From Bacteroidetes bacterium B1(2017) (GTDB taxonomy: Bacteria; Bacteroidota; Bacteroidia; UKL13-3), in assembly GCA_002256395.1 (NCBI GenBank), contig NKJG01000005.1, positions 186,001-250,000 on the forward strand: a stretch of DNA of 64,000 nt, in the 5' to 3' direction. The position numbers and the translations under genes were made by a program. Shown here in pieces: positions 46,482 through 57,700 of the stretch. Below the pieces are notes generated by a model, which was not told the origin of the DNA, ran no database searches, and saw nothing but the letters and a program-made list of their open reading frames with translations. Position 1 is the stretch's first letter, and each line of letters begins with the position of its first letter.

Positions 46482-48881
46482 TTAAAATTTAATGTTCCAA
46501 GAAACGGATGGCACAATAGGAAAAATGGTTATTTGCATTAATGTTCGGTTGGTAGAAGTACCTGGATACCCTATGTAATAAAAGTATGGATTGTACCTAT
46601 TATACAAATTATACACGCTAAACTCCCAAGTTCGAACCCAATGTTTCATGCGCTTTTCCACTTGCACGGCAAAATCCATTCGATGATAAGGAGCCATTCT
46701 AAAATTATTTTTACTTGTATATTGAGATACCGTATTGTAATACCCTGAATTACCAGACGAATGCCCTGGCTGATGAATGGGAGCATCATATTCTGCTATT
46801 GGTAAGGTAATGGCATTACCCGTTCCGTACACCCAGGTGGCAGATAATTTCACTCCATTTTGCGTAGCCGTTTCTTCTCTAATTTTATAAATACCTACCA
46901 ATGAAATATCATGTCGGCGATCATACTTAGCCCAAAATTTTTCACCAAAATTTAGTTCCTCAAATTGCATTTGTGTCCAGCTAAGTGTGTAGCCAATCCA
47001 ACCTGTAAAATTGCCTGTCTTTTTTTGAACAAAAAACTCCGCACCATAGCTCCACATTTTACCTGTTGTAAGGTTATCTTCCCAGGCAGTGCTACCCGAA
47101 TTACCTGCCTCTGTAGGGTCAGAGCTTAAAAAACTTGCACCCTCTTTGTAAGAAATAATGTTGGATGCTTGTTTGTAATAGCCTTCCATGCTCACTGAAA
47201 AATTCTTTTCTAAAAAATCTTTTGCCACTCCCCCAGCCAGCTGCCACGAATTTTGTGGTTTAACAACTTTAGTAGTGGGCACCCATAAATCTGTTGGCAA
47301 ACCAACACCTGTATTACTTACTAAATGTACGTATTGGTTCATTACAGCATAGGAAGCCTTAATGGCCAAATCGCTTTTTACTTTATAGGCGGCACTTATT
47401 CTAGGTTCAGGTTTAAAATAATTTAGGCCTCCCACATTAAACTGCGAAATCCTAAGGCCTGGGTTAACTCTAAATTTGGGACCAATTTTTATATCGTCTT
47501 CTAAATATATGGCATTTTCATATGCCACAATGGTATTCTTTGTATTGGTATTTGTTCCTGAAAAATCGTCTTTTGTTACAATGGCCGAAGGAGTAAATAG
47601 ATGTCGAATAATTTGTATGCCTGCCTTTATTGTATGGTTGGCATTAGGTCTAAAATCTAAATCGTGTTTAAAAGAAAAATCTCTAATTCCAGAGGAATAA
47701 TTAAGTGAATAAACGCTTTGACCTACTTTTTGATTTTCAAATAATTCAAATTTATAATCACTAAAAATGAAGGAGGTATTTGAAAACACCTTAGGAGTAT
47801 ATTGATGGTTCCAGCGCAGTGTTCCGCTGGCGTTTCCCCACCTTAAACCTCCAGCAGAAGTTGCATCTACGGCATCTTTTTGATAGAAATAAAACTTATC
47901 TCTTCCAAAATATCCACTTAAGAAAATTTTGTTCCGGTGATTAATTTCATAGTTTGTTTTTGCATTAAAATCATAAAAATAATAACCTCCTTTACTATTG
48001 GCTTCCTGGAATGGCAAAGTAAGAACATCTACATATGTTCTTCGAGCAGAAACAAGGAAGGAAGATTTGCCTTTAATGATTGGACCTTCTAATAATAGTC
48101 GGCTTGCTATTAAACCAATACCTGCTTCACCCTTTAATTTTTCTTTATTACCTTCCTTCATATTCATCTCGAGTACAGAAGATAAACGTCCGCCAAATCT
48201 AGCAGGGAAACCACCTTTGGTAAGTTCAACACTTTTTAATGCATCGCCATTAAAGAGACTAAAAAAGCCAAATAAATGGAAGGCATTATATACAATTGCA
48301 TCATCTAAAATAATTAGGTTTTGATCTGGTCCACCACCACGAACATAAATGCCTGAATTACCTTCCCCTCCTTTTTGCACGCCGGGCAGGAGTTGAATTA
48401 CTTTTAACACATCCTTTTCACCCATAAGGGCAGGAATATCTTTTATTTGTTGAACGGGAATTTCAATTACGCTCATTTGAGTTACATCTGCCAATTTAGC
48501 GGTTTGCTTTTCGGCCGAAACAACCACTTCCTTCAGAGCTTTAGCTGGTTCAAGAATAATATCCCATTCTAAGTTTTTGTTTAGGTCAATAAAAAATGCT
48601 TTTGGTTCAAACCCTATATAAGAAACTAATAATTGGTAACGACCTTCGGGAAGGGTAAGAGAATAAAACCCGTAGTTATTAGAAATGGTACCTGTTTTTA
48701 GTGAGGGTATGGCAATGCTTGTACCAATAAGTAGTTCGGAACTGCCTTGTTCTTTAACGTATCCACTTATGGTAAATCGTTTTTGGGGCAATGTGGTTTG
48801 GGCCTGAACCAATTTTTGATTGCTTATAAATAGCATAAGCAGGGCATAAATTAGACAGGTCTTTATTTTTTTCAATGGCAT
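46482..48881 (-). CDS. TonB-dependent outer-membrane receptor
   Basis: A 799-residue receptor with signal peptide (ending KLVQA|Q). An N-terminal carboxypeptidase-regulatory-like domain (FTISGYVKEQGSSELLIGTSI, about 35-115) is followed by the plug (about 125-230, with IYVRGGGPDQNLIILDDA) and a 22-strand barrel ending in ITIFPIVPSVSWNIKF with the terminal aromatic residue. The gene pairs with DUF4249 (5 nt downstream), a common Bacteroidota unit for energy-driven import. It is not of the SusC kind by neighbourhood, as there is no SusD. Confidence 0.93.
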   Translation of the reverse strand: MPLKKIKTCLIYALLMLFISNQKLVQAQTTLPQKRFTISGYVKEQGSSELLIGTSIAIPSLKTGTISNNYGFYSLTLPEGRYQLLVSYIGFEPKAFFIDLNKNLEWDIILEPAKALKEVVVSAEKQTAKLADVTQMSVIEIPVQQIKDIPALMGEKDVLKVIQLLPGVQKGGEGNSGIYVRGGGPDQNLIILDDAIVYNAFHLFGFFSLFNGDALKSVELTKGGFPARFGGRLSSVLEMNMKEGNKEKLKGEAGIGLIASRLLLEGPIIKGKSSFLVSARRTYVDVLTLPFQEANSKGGYYFYDFNAKTNYEINHRNKIFLSGYFGRDKFYFYQKDAVDATSAGGLRWGNASGTLRWNHQYTPKVFSNTSFIFSDYKFELFENQKVGQSVYSLNYSSGIRDFSFKHDLDFRPNANHTIKAGIQIIRHLFTPSAIVTKDDFSGTNTNTKNTIVAYENAIYLEDDIKIGPKFRVNPGLRISQFNVGGLNYFKPEPRISAAYKVKSDLAIKASYAVMNQYVHLVSNTGVGLPTDLWVPTTKVVKPQNSWQLAGGVAKDFLEKNFSVSMEGYYKQASNIISYKEGASFLSSDPTEAGNSGSTAWEDNLTTGKMWSYGAEFFVQKKTGNFTGWIGYTLSWTQMQFEELNFGEKFWAKYDRRHDISLVGIYKIREETATQNGVKLSATWVYGTGNAITLPIAEYDAPIHQPGHSSGNSGYYNTVSQYTSKNNFRMAPYHRMDFAVQVEKRMKHWVRTWEFSVYNLYNRYNPYFYYIGYPGTSTNRTLMQITIFPIVPSVSWNIKF

Positions 48882-48930
48882 AAAAACTAAATTATTTGGA
48901 ACCTAGTAACGAGATTTTAAGGAAAATAGT

Positions 48931-49467
48931 TTAAAACTTATTCTTCCACATCATACTTTCAACAGGTTTTACAGAGCGTTTGCTGTATTTGGCGTTTTTC
49001 TTGGTATTGTAAAGGGTTTCAATTTCACCTTCCACTACAAAATAAATAAGCTGCCCAATAGGCATACCCGCATAAATTCTTACAGGCTGGGCACAAGAAA
49101 TCTCTAAGGTCCAAGTATTACAAAAGCCCACATCTCCCTTACCTGCTGTTGCGTGGATATCAATACCAAGGCGGCCAGTGCTACTTTTACCTTCTAAGAA
49201 TGGAACATGCTTATGAGTTTCGGTGTATTCGGCAGTAACACCTAAATACAAAGTACCAGGTTGAAGCACAAAACCTTCGTGAGGAATTTCAAACGTATCA
49301 ATTTTATTATGCTCGCGAGCATCTAAAACACGGTCTTTATACGTTGCCAAATAACGCCCCAAGTGCACATCATAACTATTGGTTCCAAGACAATCTTTTT
49401 GAAAAGGTTCAATAAGAATGGTACCCGCTTCCATTTCTTCTAATATGCGCTTATCTGATAAAATCAT
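48931..49467 (-). CDS. dcd: dCTP deaminase
   Basis: A 178-residue trimeric enzyme that deaminates dCTP to dUTP in dTTP synthesis. The conserved region reads EGKSSTGRLGIDIHATAGKGD with substrate arginine R99, and the catalytic glutamate is E122 in TLEIS. Length is normal. It is divergent from the unknown 49552 gene and downstream of nothing on its own strand, so it probably has its own promoter, though I see no clear box. Confidence 0.93.
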   Translation of the reverse strand: MILSDKRILEEMEAGTILIEPFQKDCLGTNSYDVHLGRYLATYKDRVLDAREHNKIDTFEIPHEGFVLQPGTLYLGVTAEYTETHKHVPFLEGKSSTGRLGIDIHATAGKGDVGFCNTWTLEISCAQPVRIYAGMPIGQLIYFVVEGEIETLYNTKKNAKYSKRSVKPVESMMWKNKF

Positions 49468-49551
49468 GATTCAAAAATTTCCAACAAATTAAACCCTTAG
49501 AAATCCAAATAAAAAAAATTATTTTGCTCCCACACATTCAATCAACAAAAC

Positions 49552-50091
49552 ATGGTAAGTTCAGATAATTTAGGAATTGGAAGCAGGGTAAAACACCCTG
49601 ATTATGGTTTAGGAGTGGTAGTAAATGTAAAAGGCACCCACTACCAAATTACCTTTGTAGAAGAAGGAAAAAAAGACATCCCTCGGTTCGACCACACCTT
49701 AGAAATTATTGAGGCAATAGAAGCGCCAGACGATATGATAAGTAGTTTGGAAATGGAAAAAACCTTAATGGGTATTTTACGCAGATGGACCGAAATGCCA
49801 GAACATGTTAGTTTAGGCAGTAAATGGACCAATGGTAAGATGATTTTACAGCCAGGAGATAGAACCATGGCTAATAAAGAAATTCCAATTGATGCATTCT
49901 TTCACAAAATTGTCATGTTGAGAGATAGATTAAGAGTGTTGGAACAACGTATTAATGCGCATGATAAACTTAGCGATGAAGACAAGGTGAATATGCAACA
50001 GTATATTACAAAGGTGTATGGAACCTTAACTACCTTTAATGTACTATTTAAATTTCCACACGACCAATTTGTGGGTGAAAAGGGAGCTTAG
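49552..50091 (+). CDS. Protein of unknown function with SH3-like N-terminus
   Basis: A 179-residue soluble protein. The N-terminus (IGSRVKHPDYGLGVVVNVKG, residues 8-27) resembles the small SH3/Tudor-like domain found at UvrD C-termini and similar proteins. The rest is helical and charged (RDRLRVLEQRINAHDKLSDEDK) and could be a coiled-coil. No enzymatic motif is visible. It is a single gene with a terminator after it. Confidence 0.7.
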   Translation: MVSSDNLGIGSRVKHPDYGLGVVVNVKGTHYQITFVEEGKKDIPRFDHTLEIIEAIEAPDDMISSLEMEKTLMGILRRWTEMPEHVSLGSKWTNGKMILQPGDRTMANKEIPIDAFFHKIVMLRDRLRVLEQRINAHDKLSDEDKVNMQQYITKVYGTLTTFNVLFKFPHDQFVGEKGA

Positions 50092-50125
50092 GGAAGAAGG
50101 AGCTTGAGAGGTTGGGAAATATATT

Positions 50126-50160
50126 AAAAACAAAAAGCCTCCAGATGGGGGCTTTTTGTT
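50126..50160. terminator. Bidirectional terminator, unknown gene / ompA
   Basis: The stem AAAAAGCCTCC / GGGGGCTTTTT (one T-G pair) with a 4-nt loop is flanked by A- and T-runs. It ends the 49552 gene and the converging OmpA-like transcript. Confidence 0.85.
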
Positions 50161-50218
50161 TAGATAAATTATGGATTTGAAATAAAATAGGCTTCCTACA
50201 TTGAAGGCCTTTAAGCAA

Positions 50219-51751
50219 TTATTGCAACTTGCACTCTACCCTTCTATTGTTGGCTTTACCTATTTTCGAGTTATTATCGTCTAATGGATTTTCTTTACCA
50301 ACAGCCAAGATACTAATTCTGTCTTTGGTAATTCCTCTAGACGCTAGATATTCAGCTACTGCATTTGCACGCATTTCACTTAATTTTTTATTGTAATCTG
50401 CCGAACCTAAATCATCTGTAAAACCTTTTAAGGTTAATTTATAGGCATTATTATTACGCATAATTACCGCAATGGTGTTTAATTGTTCGTATGATTTAGC
50501 TGTAAGTTGATATGAATTATATCCGAAACGAATAGGGTTCATTTCCACCATAATTTCATTTTTCAAACGATATTTTTCTTCATCGGATAAACCAGAATGA
50601 CTAGAACCTGAAGCACTTGGAGCTGGAGCAATTTTAGCAATTGTTTGATCTACTTCCGCCTCTTTTTCTTTGGCTTTAACGGCTTCTTCAACTGGAGGGC
50701 AACCATTGTTTGAGAACAATCCAGCTACATCTGGGCACTTATCAAACTTGTCTACAATTCCATCATCATCAGAATCTTTGCTACCAGGAGTATTCATTAA
50801 TTTTTTGAACTTGGTATCAACCGAATCATTAATTGATTTGATGGCATTATTAACTTGATCATCAATTCTAGCTTGCATTCTATCTACTCTATTATCTTGC
50901 CAGGCAAGAGCTCTATCAATATGTTTTTCTTTTCCAAAAGTATATTTTAAGCCAAGAGAAGATTTAATCATTTGATCGCTACCCGTTCCATAATCGTATC
51001 CATCCCAAGCATCCGTATTAATGGTAACAAATTCACTCATTAGGTTCAAACACCAGCGATTGTTTATATGGTATCTAACACCTAAGCCAACACCAACCTG
51101 CATGCTATTTCCCTTTGTGTCACTAAACTTCACATCATCCGAAATAAAACGTCTTTCAGTTTCATAAGTACCTTGTGCTAAACTGGCCCTAAGATAAGGC
51201 ACCCATTTGTACTCTTCGATTCTAGAAGCACGTTTTAAATCAAGGTTGGCACCTAAGGTAATAAACGAAACATTAGACTCGTAGTATTCTGTTTTATTTG
51301 CGCCAGTCATTTTACCTTTTTCATAGCCCAAATCCATGCTAAAAAGTGGTGTAAAATAATAGCTCATATCAATCCCCGCAGCCAAATCAAATTTTGTTTT
51401 TGATCCATTGAGGCCGTATGGGTCTGAAGCAGAAACGCCAGACGATAACAAATCGTAGGAGGTATATTTAAGATCGTATAAATGGGTTAGTTTCATACCT
51501 AATGAAAACCTATTCCATTTTGGAGTAAGCGCTGCATTGGGAGCGGGAAGCAATGAGGCAGCAGGAGTTACCTCCTGCGCCTTGGTGCTTAAACTTCCCA
51601 AACAGCTTAAACCAGCCAGTAGCATTAACCTCCCAAAGGAGGCAATGCGTGTGGCAGGTATAGTTATATTATTTATGCTTTTGCTCATGCTTATTTGTAT
51701 GTTTTTCATGGTACTAATAGTTACTGGTTGGTGACTCATTTGTGATTTCAT
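50219..51751 (-). CDS. OmpA-family protein with TSP3 repeat
   Basis: A 510-residue outer-membrane protein. After a signal segment ending STKA|Q (residues about 41-58) comes an N-terminal barrel-like part (about 75-275), then a calcium-binding TSP3-type repeat (DSDDDGIVDKFDKCPD, about 325-340), a linker, and the OmpA C-terminal peptidoglycan-binding domain (about 400-510, with GFTDDLGS and NKKLSEMRANAV). The ATG at 51751 overlaps the stop of the giant upstream gene (TAATG), so translation is coupled; internal starts at 51709 and 51688 would give a shorter leader. It may anchor or help display the giant protein at the surface (inference). Confidence 0.88.
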   Translation of the reverse strand: MKSQMSHQPVTISTMKNIQISMSKSINNITIPATRIASFGRLMLLAGLSCLGSLSTKAQEVTPAASLLPAPNAALTPKWNRFSLGMKLTHLYDLKYTSYDLLSSGVSASDPYGLNGSKTKFDLAAGIDMSYYFTPLFSMDLGYEKGKMTGANKTEYYESNVSFITLGANLDLKRASRIEEYKWVPYLRASLAQGTYETERRFISDDVKFSDTKGNSMQVGVGLGVRYHINNRWCLNLMSEFVTINTDAWDGYDYGTGSDQMIKSSLGLKYTFGKEKHIDRALAWQDNRVDRMQARIDDQVNNAIKSINDSVDTKFKKLMNTPGSKDSDDDGIVDKFDKCPDVAGLFSNNGCPPVEEAVKAKEKEAEVDQTIAKIAPAPSASGSSHSGLSDEEKYRLKNEIMVEMNPIRFGYNSYQLTAKSYEQLNTIAVIMRNNNAYKLTLKGFTDDLGSADYNKKLSEMRANAVAEYLASRGITKDRISILAVGKENPLDDNNSKIGKANNRRVECKLQ

Positions 51752-54700
51752 TATTTGGCAATAACTATAGGTTTAACCATAAACTTACTACCAGATTCCA
51801 ATTTCACATAATAGGTTCCAGGAGCAAAATCTACCACATTCATTTCAATGAAATCGCGATCAGGCTCCATTGCCATTACTTCTTTTCCAAGCATATCAAT
51901 CATGGTAATCTTAGCTCCTTTTAAGTCTATACCTTTTAACTCAATATAGAACATACCAGAACTAGGATTTGGATATACTTTAAACAAGTCTTGCTCTCTT
52001 ACCAAGGTGCTTTGACCCAATGGAACACCCAATGCATATGGATCAGAACCATTCACACAACCACTTTGATTTCTTACAACCAATCCATAAATACCCGATT
52101 GAGATACGGTGTAATTTCTAGAAGTTGCACCTGCAATTGGCTCGTTATTTCTATACCATTGGTAAGCATAGTAATCTTTTTGAGCGGCAAGAACATTTGA
52201 AGAAACTCTCACAATTTCTGGTTTATCAGGAACTGGGAAAACTGTAATGGTAAAGGTTCCAGTACTAATACAGCCCATTGTATCTAAGAACGAGGCAGTA
52301 ATTGTGTGTGTTCCTGTACCAGATAAAAGTGGATCAAACGTTTTCTTATCCTTCATGATACCACTTCCACTAAAGGTCATGTTAGCAACACCATGGCTCA
52401 ATTCTAACACTCCATGATCTTGGCACATATCCACACTTGGGAAGGTATCAATTACCACTTCAGGTAAGATGGTAATGGTAAAGCTAGTAGTAACTTTATT
52501 ACCCGACTCATCCGCTAATTCGAAGGTATTGGTTGTAATACCAATTGGGAATTTAGCGCCTGAAGCAAAACCAGAAGTTTGAGTTACAGTAACCACACCA
52601 CAATTATCGTTGGCTGTTGGTAAGCTGTAGGTTTGAACCGCATTACAATATCCAAGTATTCTGTTTGCAGGTGTAGTTCCTAATATTGGTTTGATCGTAT
52701 CTAACACGGTAATCGTTATCTCTCCAGTGCTTTCGTTATTAGAAGCATCTCTAATGGTATAGAAAACTGTATTGGCACCTTTGTTTGAGCAATTGAAGTT
52801 CGACTTACTCAATGTTCTAGTTTTAATACCTACGTTATCTGTTGATCCATCATCTACCAAGGTAGTTGTAATGCTAGCAGTACCAGATGCACTTAAGTAA
52901 ATGCTTAAGTTTTTAGCTTTAACTAATGGCACCATCGTATCACGTACAAATACATTTACATTAACAGACTTACTGTTATTGCTTGCATCTGTTACAGTGA
53001 AGGTAACAACATTTAATCCTAAGTGTGTTCCATCAAAAGTTGTTTTACTAAGCACTCTGCTTGCAATTGAACAATTGTCGTACGAACCATTATCTACCTC
53101 AGAAGGAGTTAAGGTTACACTTCCAGCAGCATCAAGGTAAATATTAATGTTGTTATTAACAGTTACAAATGGTTTAAGAGTATCTAAAACAGTTACAACA
53201 ATAGTTGCACTTGAAGCATTATTGCTTGCATCAGTTGCTGTTAATGTTACAGTATTTGTTCCAGTATTACTGCAATCAAAATCTGTTTTAGTTAAACTTA
53301 AGCTGCTAATTCCGCAATTATCGTTGCTACCATTATTTGCCATTGTTGTTGTAATGCTGGCGTTACCAAATTGATTTAGGTAAACCGTAAGGTTACGAGC
53401 CACAACTGTTGGCTTAGTAGAATCTGCAACGGTAATAATAGCAGTAGTATTTGAAGTATTTCCACTTGCATCACCTACACTTAGAGTAACAGTATTTAAC
53501 CCTAAATCACCACAATTAAATGTGCTTTGGTTCAGACTTAAACTAGTAACACCCACATTATCTGTAGAACCATTATTTACTTGCGCGGCAGTAATACTTG
53601 CAATACCACTTGCATTTAAGTAAACAGTGCGGTTTTGAGCAATAGCTATTGGACGCATGGTATCGTTTACAATAATGTTAACGCTTAATGCACGACTGTT
53701 TGAGCTATTATCTGCTACAGTAAAGGTTACTACATTTAATCCTCTATCGGCACCTGTAAAGCTAGTTTTACTTAAGGTTAAGCTAGCAATACCGCAATTA
53801 TCACTTGAACCATTATTAACCATTGCAGTTGTTAAGGTTGCAGTTCCACTTGCATTTAAGTACAAGTTTAAGTTGTTATTAATAGCTGGTATTGGTTTCA
53901 CTGTATCTTGAACAGTAATGATTGCATTGGCAGTTCTAAAGTTTCCACTTGCATCGGTAACAGTTACCAAAACATTATTAACACCCAAGTTGCTACAATC
54001 AAATGTTGACTTAGATAAGTTAATAGTACTAATTGAACAATTATCAGAAGAACCATTATTCACTTGTGAAGAAGTAATTGAAGCTAAACCTAATTGATTC
54101 AATTGAATAGTTAGGTTCTGAGCAATGGCTATTGGCTTAATGGTATCAATTACTGTAACGATGGCTGTTGTTGTGGCGCTGTTTCCAGAACCATCACCCA
54201 CCGTTAAGGTAACAGTGTTTGCACCTAAACTAGCACAATTAAAGGTGCTTTGGTTCAGACTTAAACTTGTTACTCCAACATTATCTGTAGATCCATTATT
54301 TACTTGTGCTGCCGTAATAGTTGCAGAACCACTTGCATTTAAATAAGCATTTATATTTTGTGCAATAGCAATTGGTCTTACAGAGTCAATTACAATTACA
54401 TTAACACTTACGGCTTTGGCATTGCTACTATTATCTGTTACGGTAAAGGTTACAACATTTAATCCTTTATCTGCACCAGTGAAAGCGGTTTTGCTAAGCG
54501 CTAAGTTAGAAATAGTACAATTATCTGTTGAACCATTATTAACCATGGCAGTAGTTAAGGTTGCTGTTCCACTTGCATTTAAATACAAGTTTAGGTTATT
54601 GTTAAAGCTAACTGTTGGCTTAATACTATCAATAATAGTTACCACTGAAACGGCGGTTCTAAAGTTAGAACTTGCATCGGTTGCAGTCAACGTTACATTG

Positions 54701-57700
54701 TTAGCACCCAAATTACTACAGTTGAATGTAGTTTTAGATAAACTTAAACTACTAATAGAGCAATTGTCTGTAGAACCATTATTTACCTGGCTTGCAGTTA
54801 TAGATGCTAAACCATTCACATCTAGGTAAACACTTAGGTTTTGAACTGTTGCTATTGGCTTAATAGTATCCAAAACAGTTATCACCGCACTAGCAGTTGA
54901 AGTATTACCGCTTATATCGGCAACAGTTAAGGTTACGGTATTTGCACCAGTATTGCTACAATTGAAGTTAGTCTTACTTAGAGTTAAGGTTGTTACACCT
55001 ACGTTATCTGTTGATGCATTATTAACCAAGGCAGCTGTTATGCTAGCGTTACCAGTTCCATCTAAGTAGATGGTACGGTTTTGAGCAATTGCTGTTGGCT
55101 TCATAGTATCTAACACATTTACGCTTACAGATACAGCCTTGGCATTAGAGTTAACATCATTTACAGTAAAGGTTACTGTATTCAATCCTAAATCGGCACC
55201 AGTAAAGGCTGTTTTGCTTAAGCTTAACACACCCACGCTACAATTATCTGTTGATCCATTGTTAACCTGTGTGGTAGTTAAAGTAGCAGTACCAGCAGCG
55301 TTTAAGTAAAGTGTAATGCTTGCATTATAATTTACAGTTGGCTTGGTAGTATCTGCAACAGTTACTACTGAGGTAGCTGTTCTAAAGTTAGAGCTTGCAT
55401 CGGTAGCAGTTAAGGTTACGTTGTTGGCACCAATATTAGTACAGTTAAAGGTTGACTTGCTTAAGCTCAATGAACTTACAGAACAATTATCTGTTGAACC
55501 ATTATTTACTTGAGTAGTTGTAATGCTTGCATTACCAGTACCATCTAGATAGATAGTTAAGTTTTGAGCAGTTGCTATTGGTTTAATGGTATCCAATACA
55601 GTTACTATGGCACTAGCTGTTTGTGTATTTCCGCTCACATCACCAACTGTTAAGGTTACATTGTTTGAACCTATATTGGTACAGTTGAACGTGGTTTTAC
55701 TTAAAGTTAAGGTTGTTACACCTACGTTATCTGTTGATGCATTATTAACCAAGGCAGCTGTTATGCTAGCGTTACCGGTTCCATCTAAATAGATCGTACG
55801 GTTTTGAGCAATAGCTGTTGGCTTCATGGTATCCAACACATTTACGCTTACGTTAACAGTTCTAGAGTTTAGGTTCACATCATTAACCGTAAAGGTTACT
55901 GCGTTTATTCCCAAATTAGTTCCATTAAACGATGTTTTGCTTAAGCTTAACACACCCACGCTACAATTATCTGTTGATCCATTGTTAACCTGTGTGGTGG
56001 TTAAAGTAGCAGTACCAGCAGCGTTTAAGTAAAGTGTAATGCTTGCATTATAATTTACAGTTGGCTTGGTAGTATCTGCAACAGTTACTACTGAGGTAGC
56101 TGTTCTAAAGTTAGAGCTTGCATCGGTAGCCGTTAAGGTTACGTTGTTGGCACCAATATTAGTACAGTTAAACGTTGATTTGCTTAAGCTCAATGAACTT
56201 ACAGAACAATTATCTGTTGAACCATTATTTACTTGAGTAGTTGTAATGCTTGCATTACCTGTACCATCTAAATAAATAGTTAAGTTTTGAGCAGTTGCTA
56301 TTGGTTTAATGGTATCTAGTACAGTTACAATGGCGCTAGCTGTTTGTGTATTTCCAGTAATATCACCAACTGTTAAGGTTACATTGTTTGAACCTATATT
56401 GGTACAATTGAACGTATTTTTACTTAAAGTTAAGGTTGTTACACCTACGTTATCTGTTGATGCATTATTAACCAAGGCAGCTGTTATGCTAGCGTTACCG
56501 GTTCCATCTAAGTAGATGGTACGGTTTTGAGCAATTGCTGTTGGCTTCATAGTATCTAACACATTTACGCTTACGTTAACAGTTCTAGAGTTTAGGTTCA
56601 CATCATTAACCGTAAAGGTTACTGCGTTTATTCCCAAATTAGTTCCATTAAACGATGTTTTGCTTAAGCTTAACACACCCACGCTACAATTATCTGTTGA
56701 TCCATTGTTAACCTGTGTGGTGGTTAAAGTAGCAGTACCAGCAGCGTTTAAGTAAAGTGTAATGCTTGCATTATAATTTACAGTTGGCTTGGTAGTATCT
56801 GCAACAGTTACTACTGAGGTAGCTGTTCTAAAGTTAGAGCTTGCATCGGTAGCCGTTAGGGTTACGTTGTTGGCACCAATATTAGTACAGTTAAACGTTG
56901 ATTTGCTTAAGCTCAATGAACTTACAGAACAATTATCTGTTGAACCATTATTTACTTGAGTAGTTGTAATGCTTGCATTACCTGTACCATCTAAATAGAT
57001 CGTTAAGTTTTGAGCAGTTGCTATTGGTTTAATGGTATCTAATACGTTTACACTAAACGCTTGTGAGCCTGTGTTTCCAGAAGCATCTACACCATTTAAG
57101 AATACAGTATTTAAGCCAACATTTGCACATGTAAACGAAGAAACGCTTAATGTTTTTGTTGAAATACTGCAATTATCTGTGCTTGCGCTATCAGCTGCTA
57201 AAACGCTTATGCTTGCTGTACCAGCTGCACTTAAGTATGCAGTAAGATTAGCTTTTGGTCTCATTACTGGTTTAATCGTATCAAGAACAGTAATTACGGC
57301 AGAAGCAGTAGAAATATTTCCACTACCATCGGCAACAGATAAAACTACTGTGTTTGAACCAGTATTTGAGCAGGTAAAGCTAGTTGTATTTAATGCTAAG
57401 CTAGCAATACTGCAATTATCTGTACTTCCATTATTAACAGAAGCGGCAGTAATTGTTGCAGTACCAGCAGCACTTAAATAGATCGTTCTATTTTGAGCTA
57501 CTGCGGTTGGCTTAATGGTATCAAGAACTGTTACGGTAACATTAGCTGCATTAGCATTACCACTTTGATCTTGAACGGTAAATGAAACCGTGTTAGCTCC
57601 TATATGCGAGCAGTTAAATGACGACTGGCTGATTACTCTACTAGTAATTGTACAATTATCAGAACTTGCGCTATCTAACTGGGTAGCATTTATAACAGCC

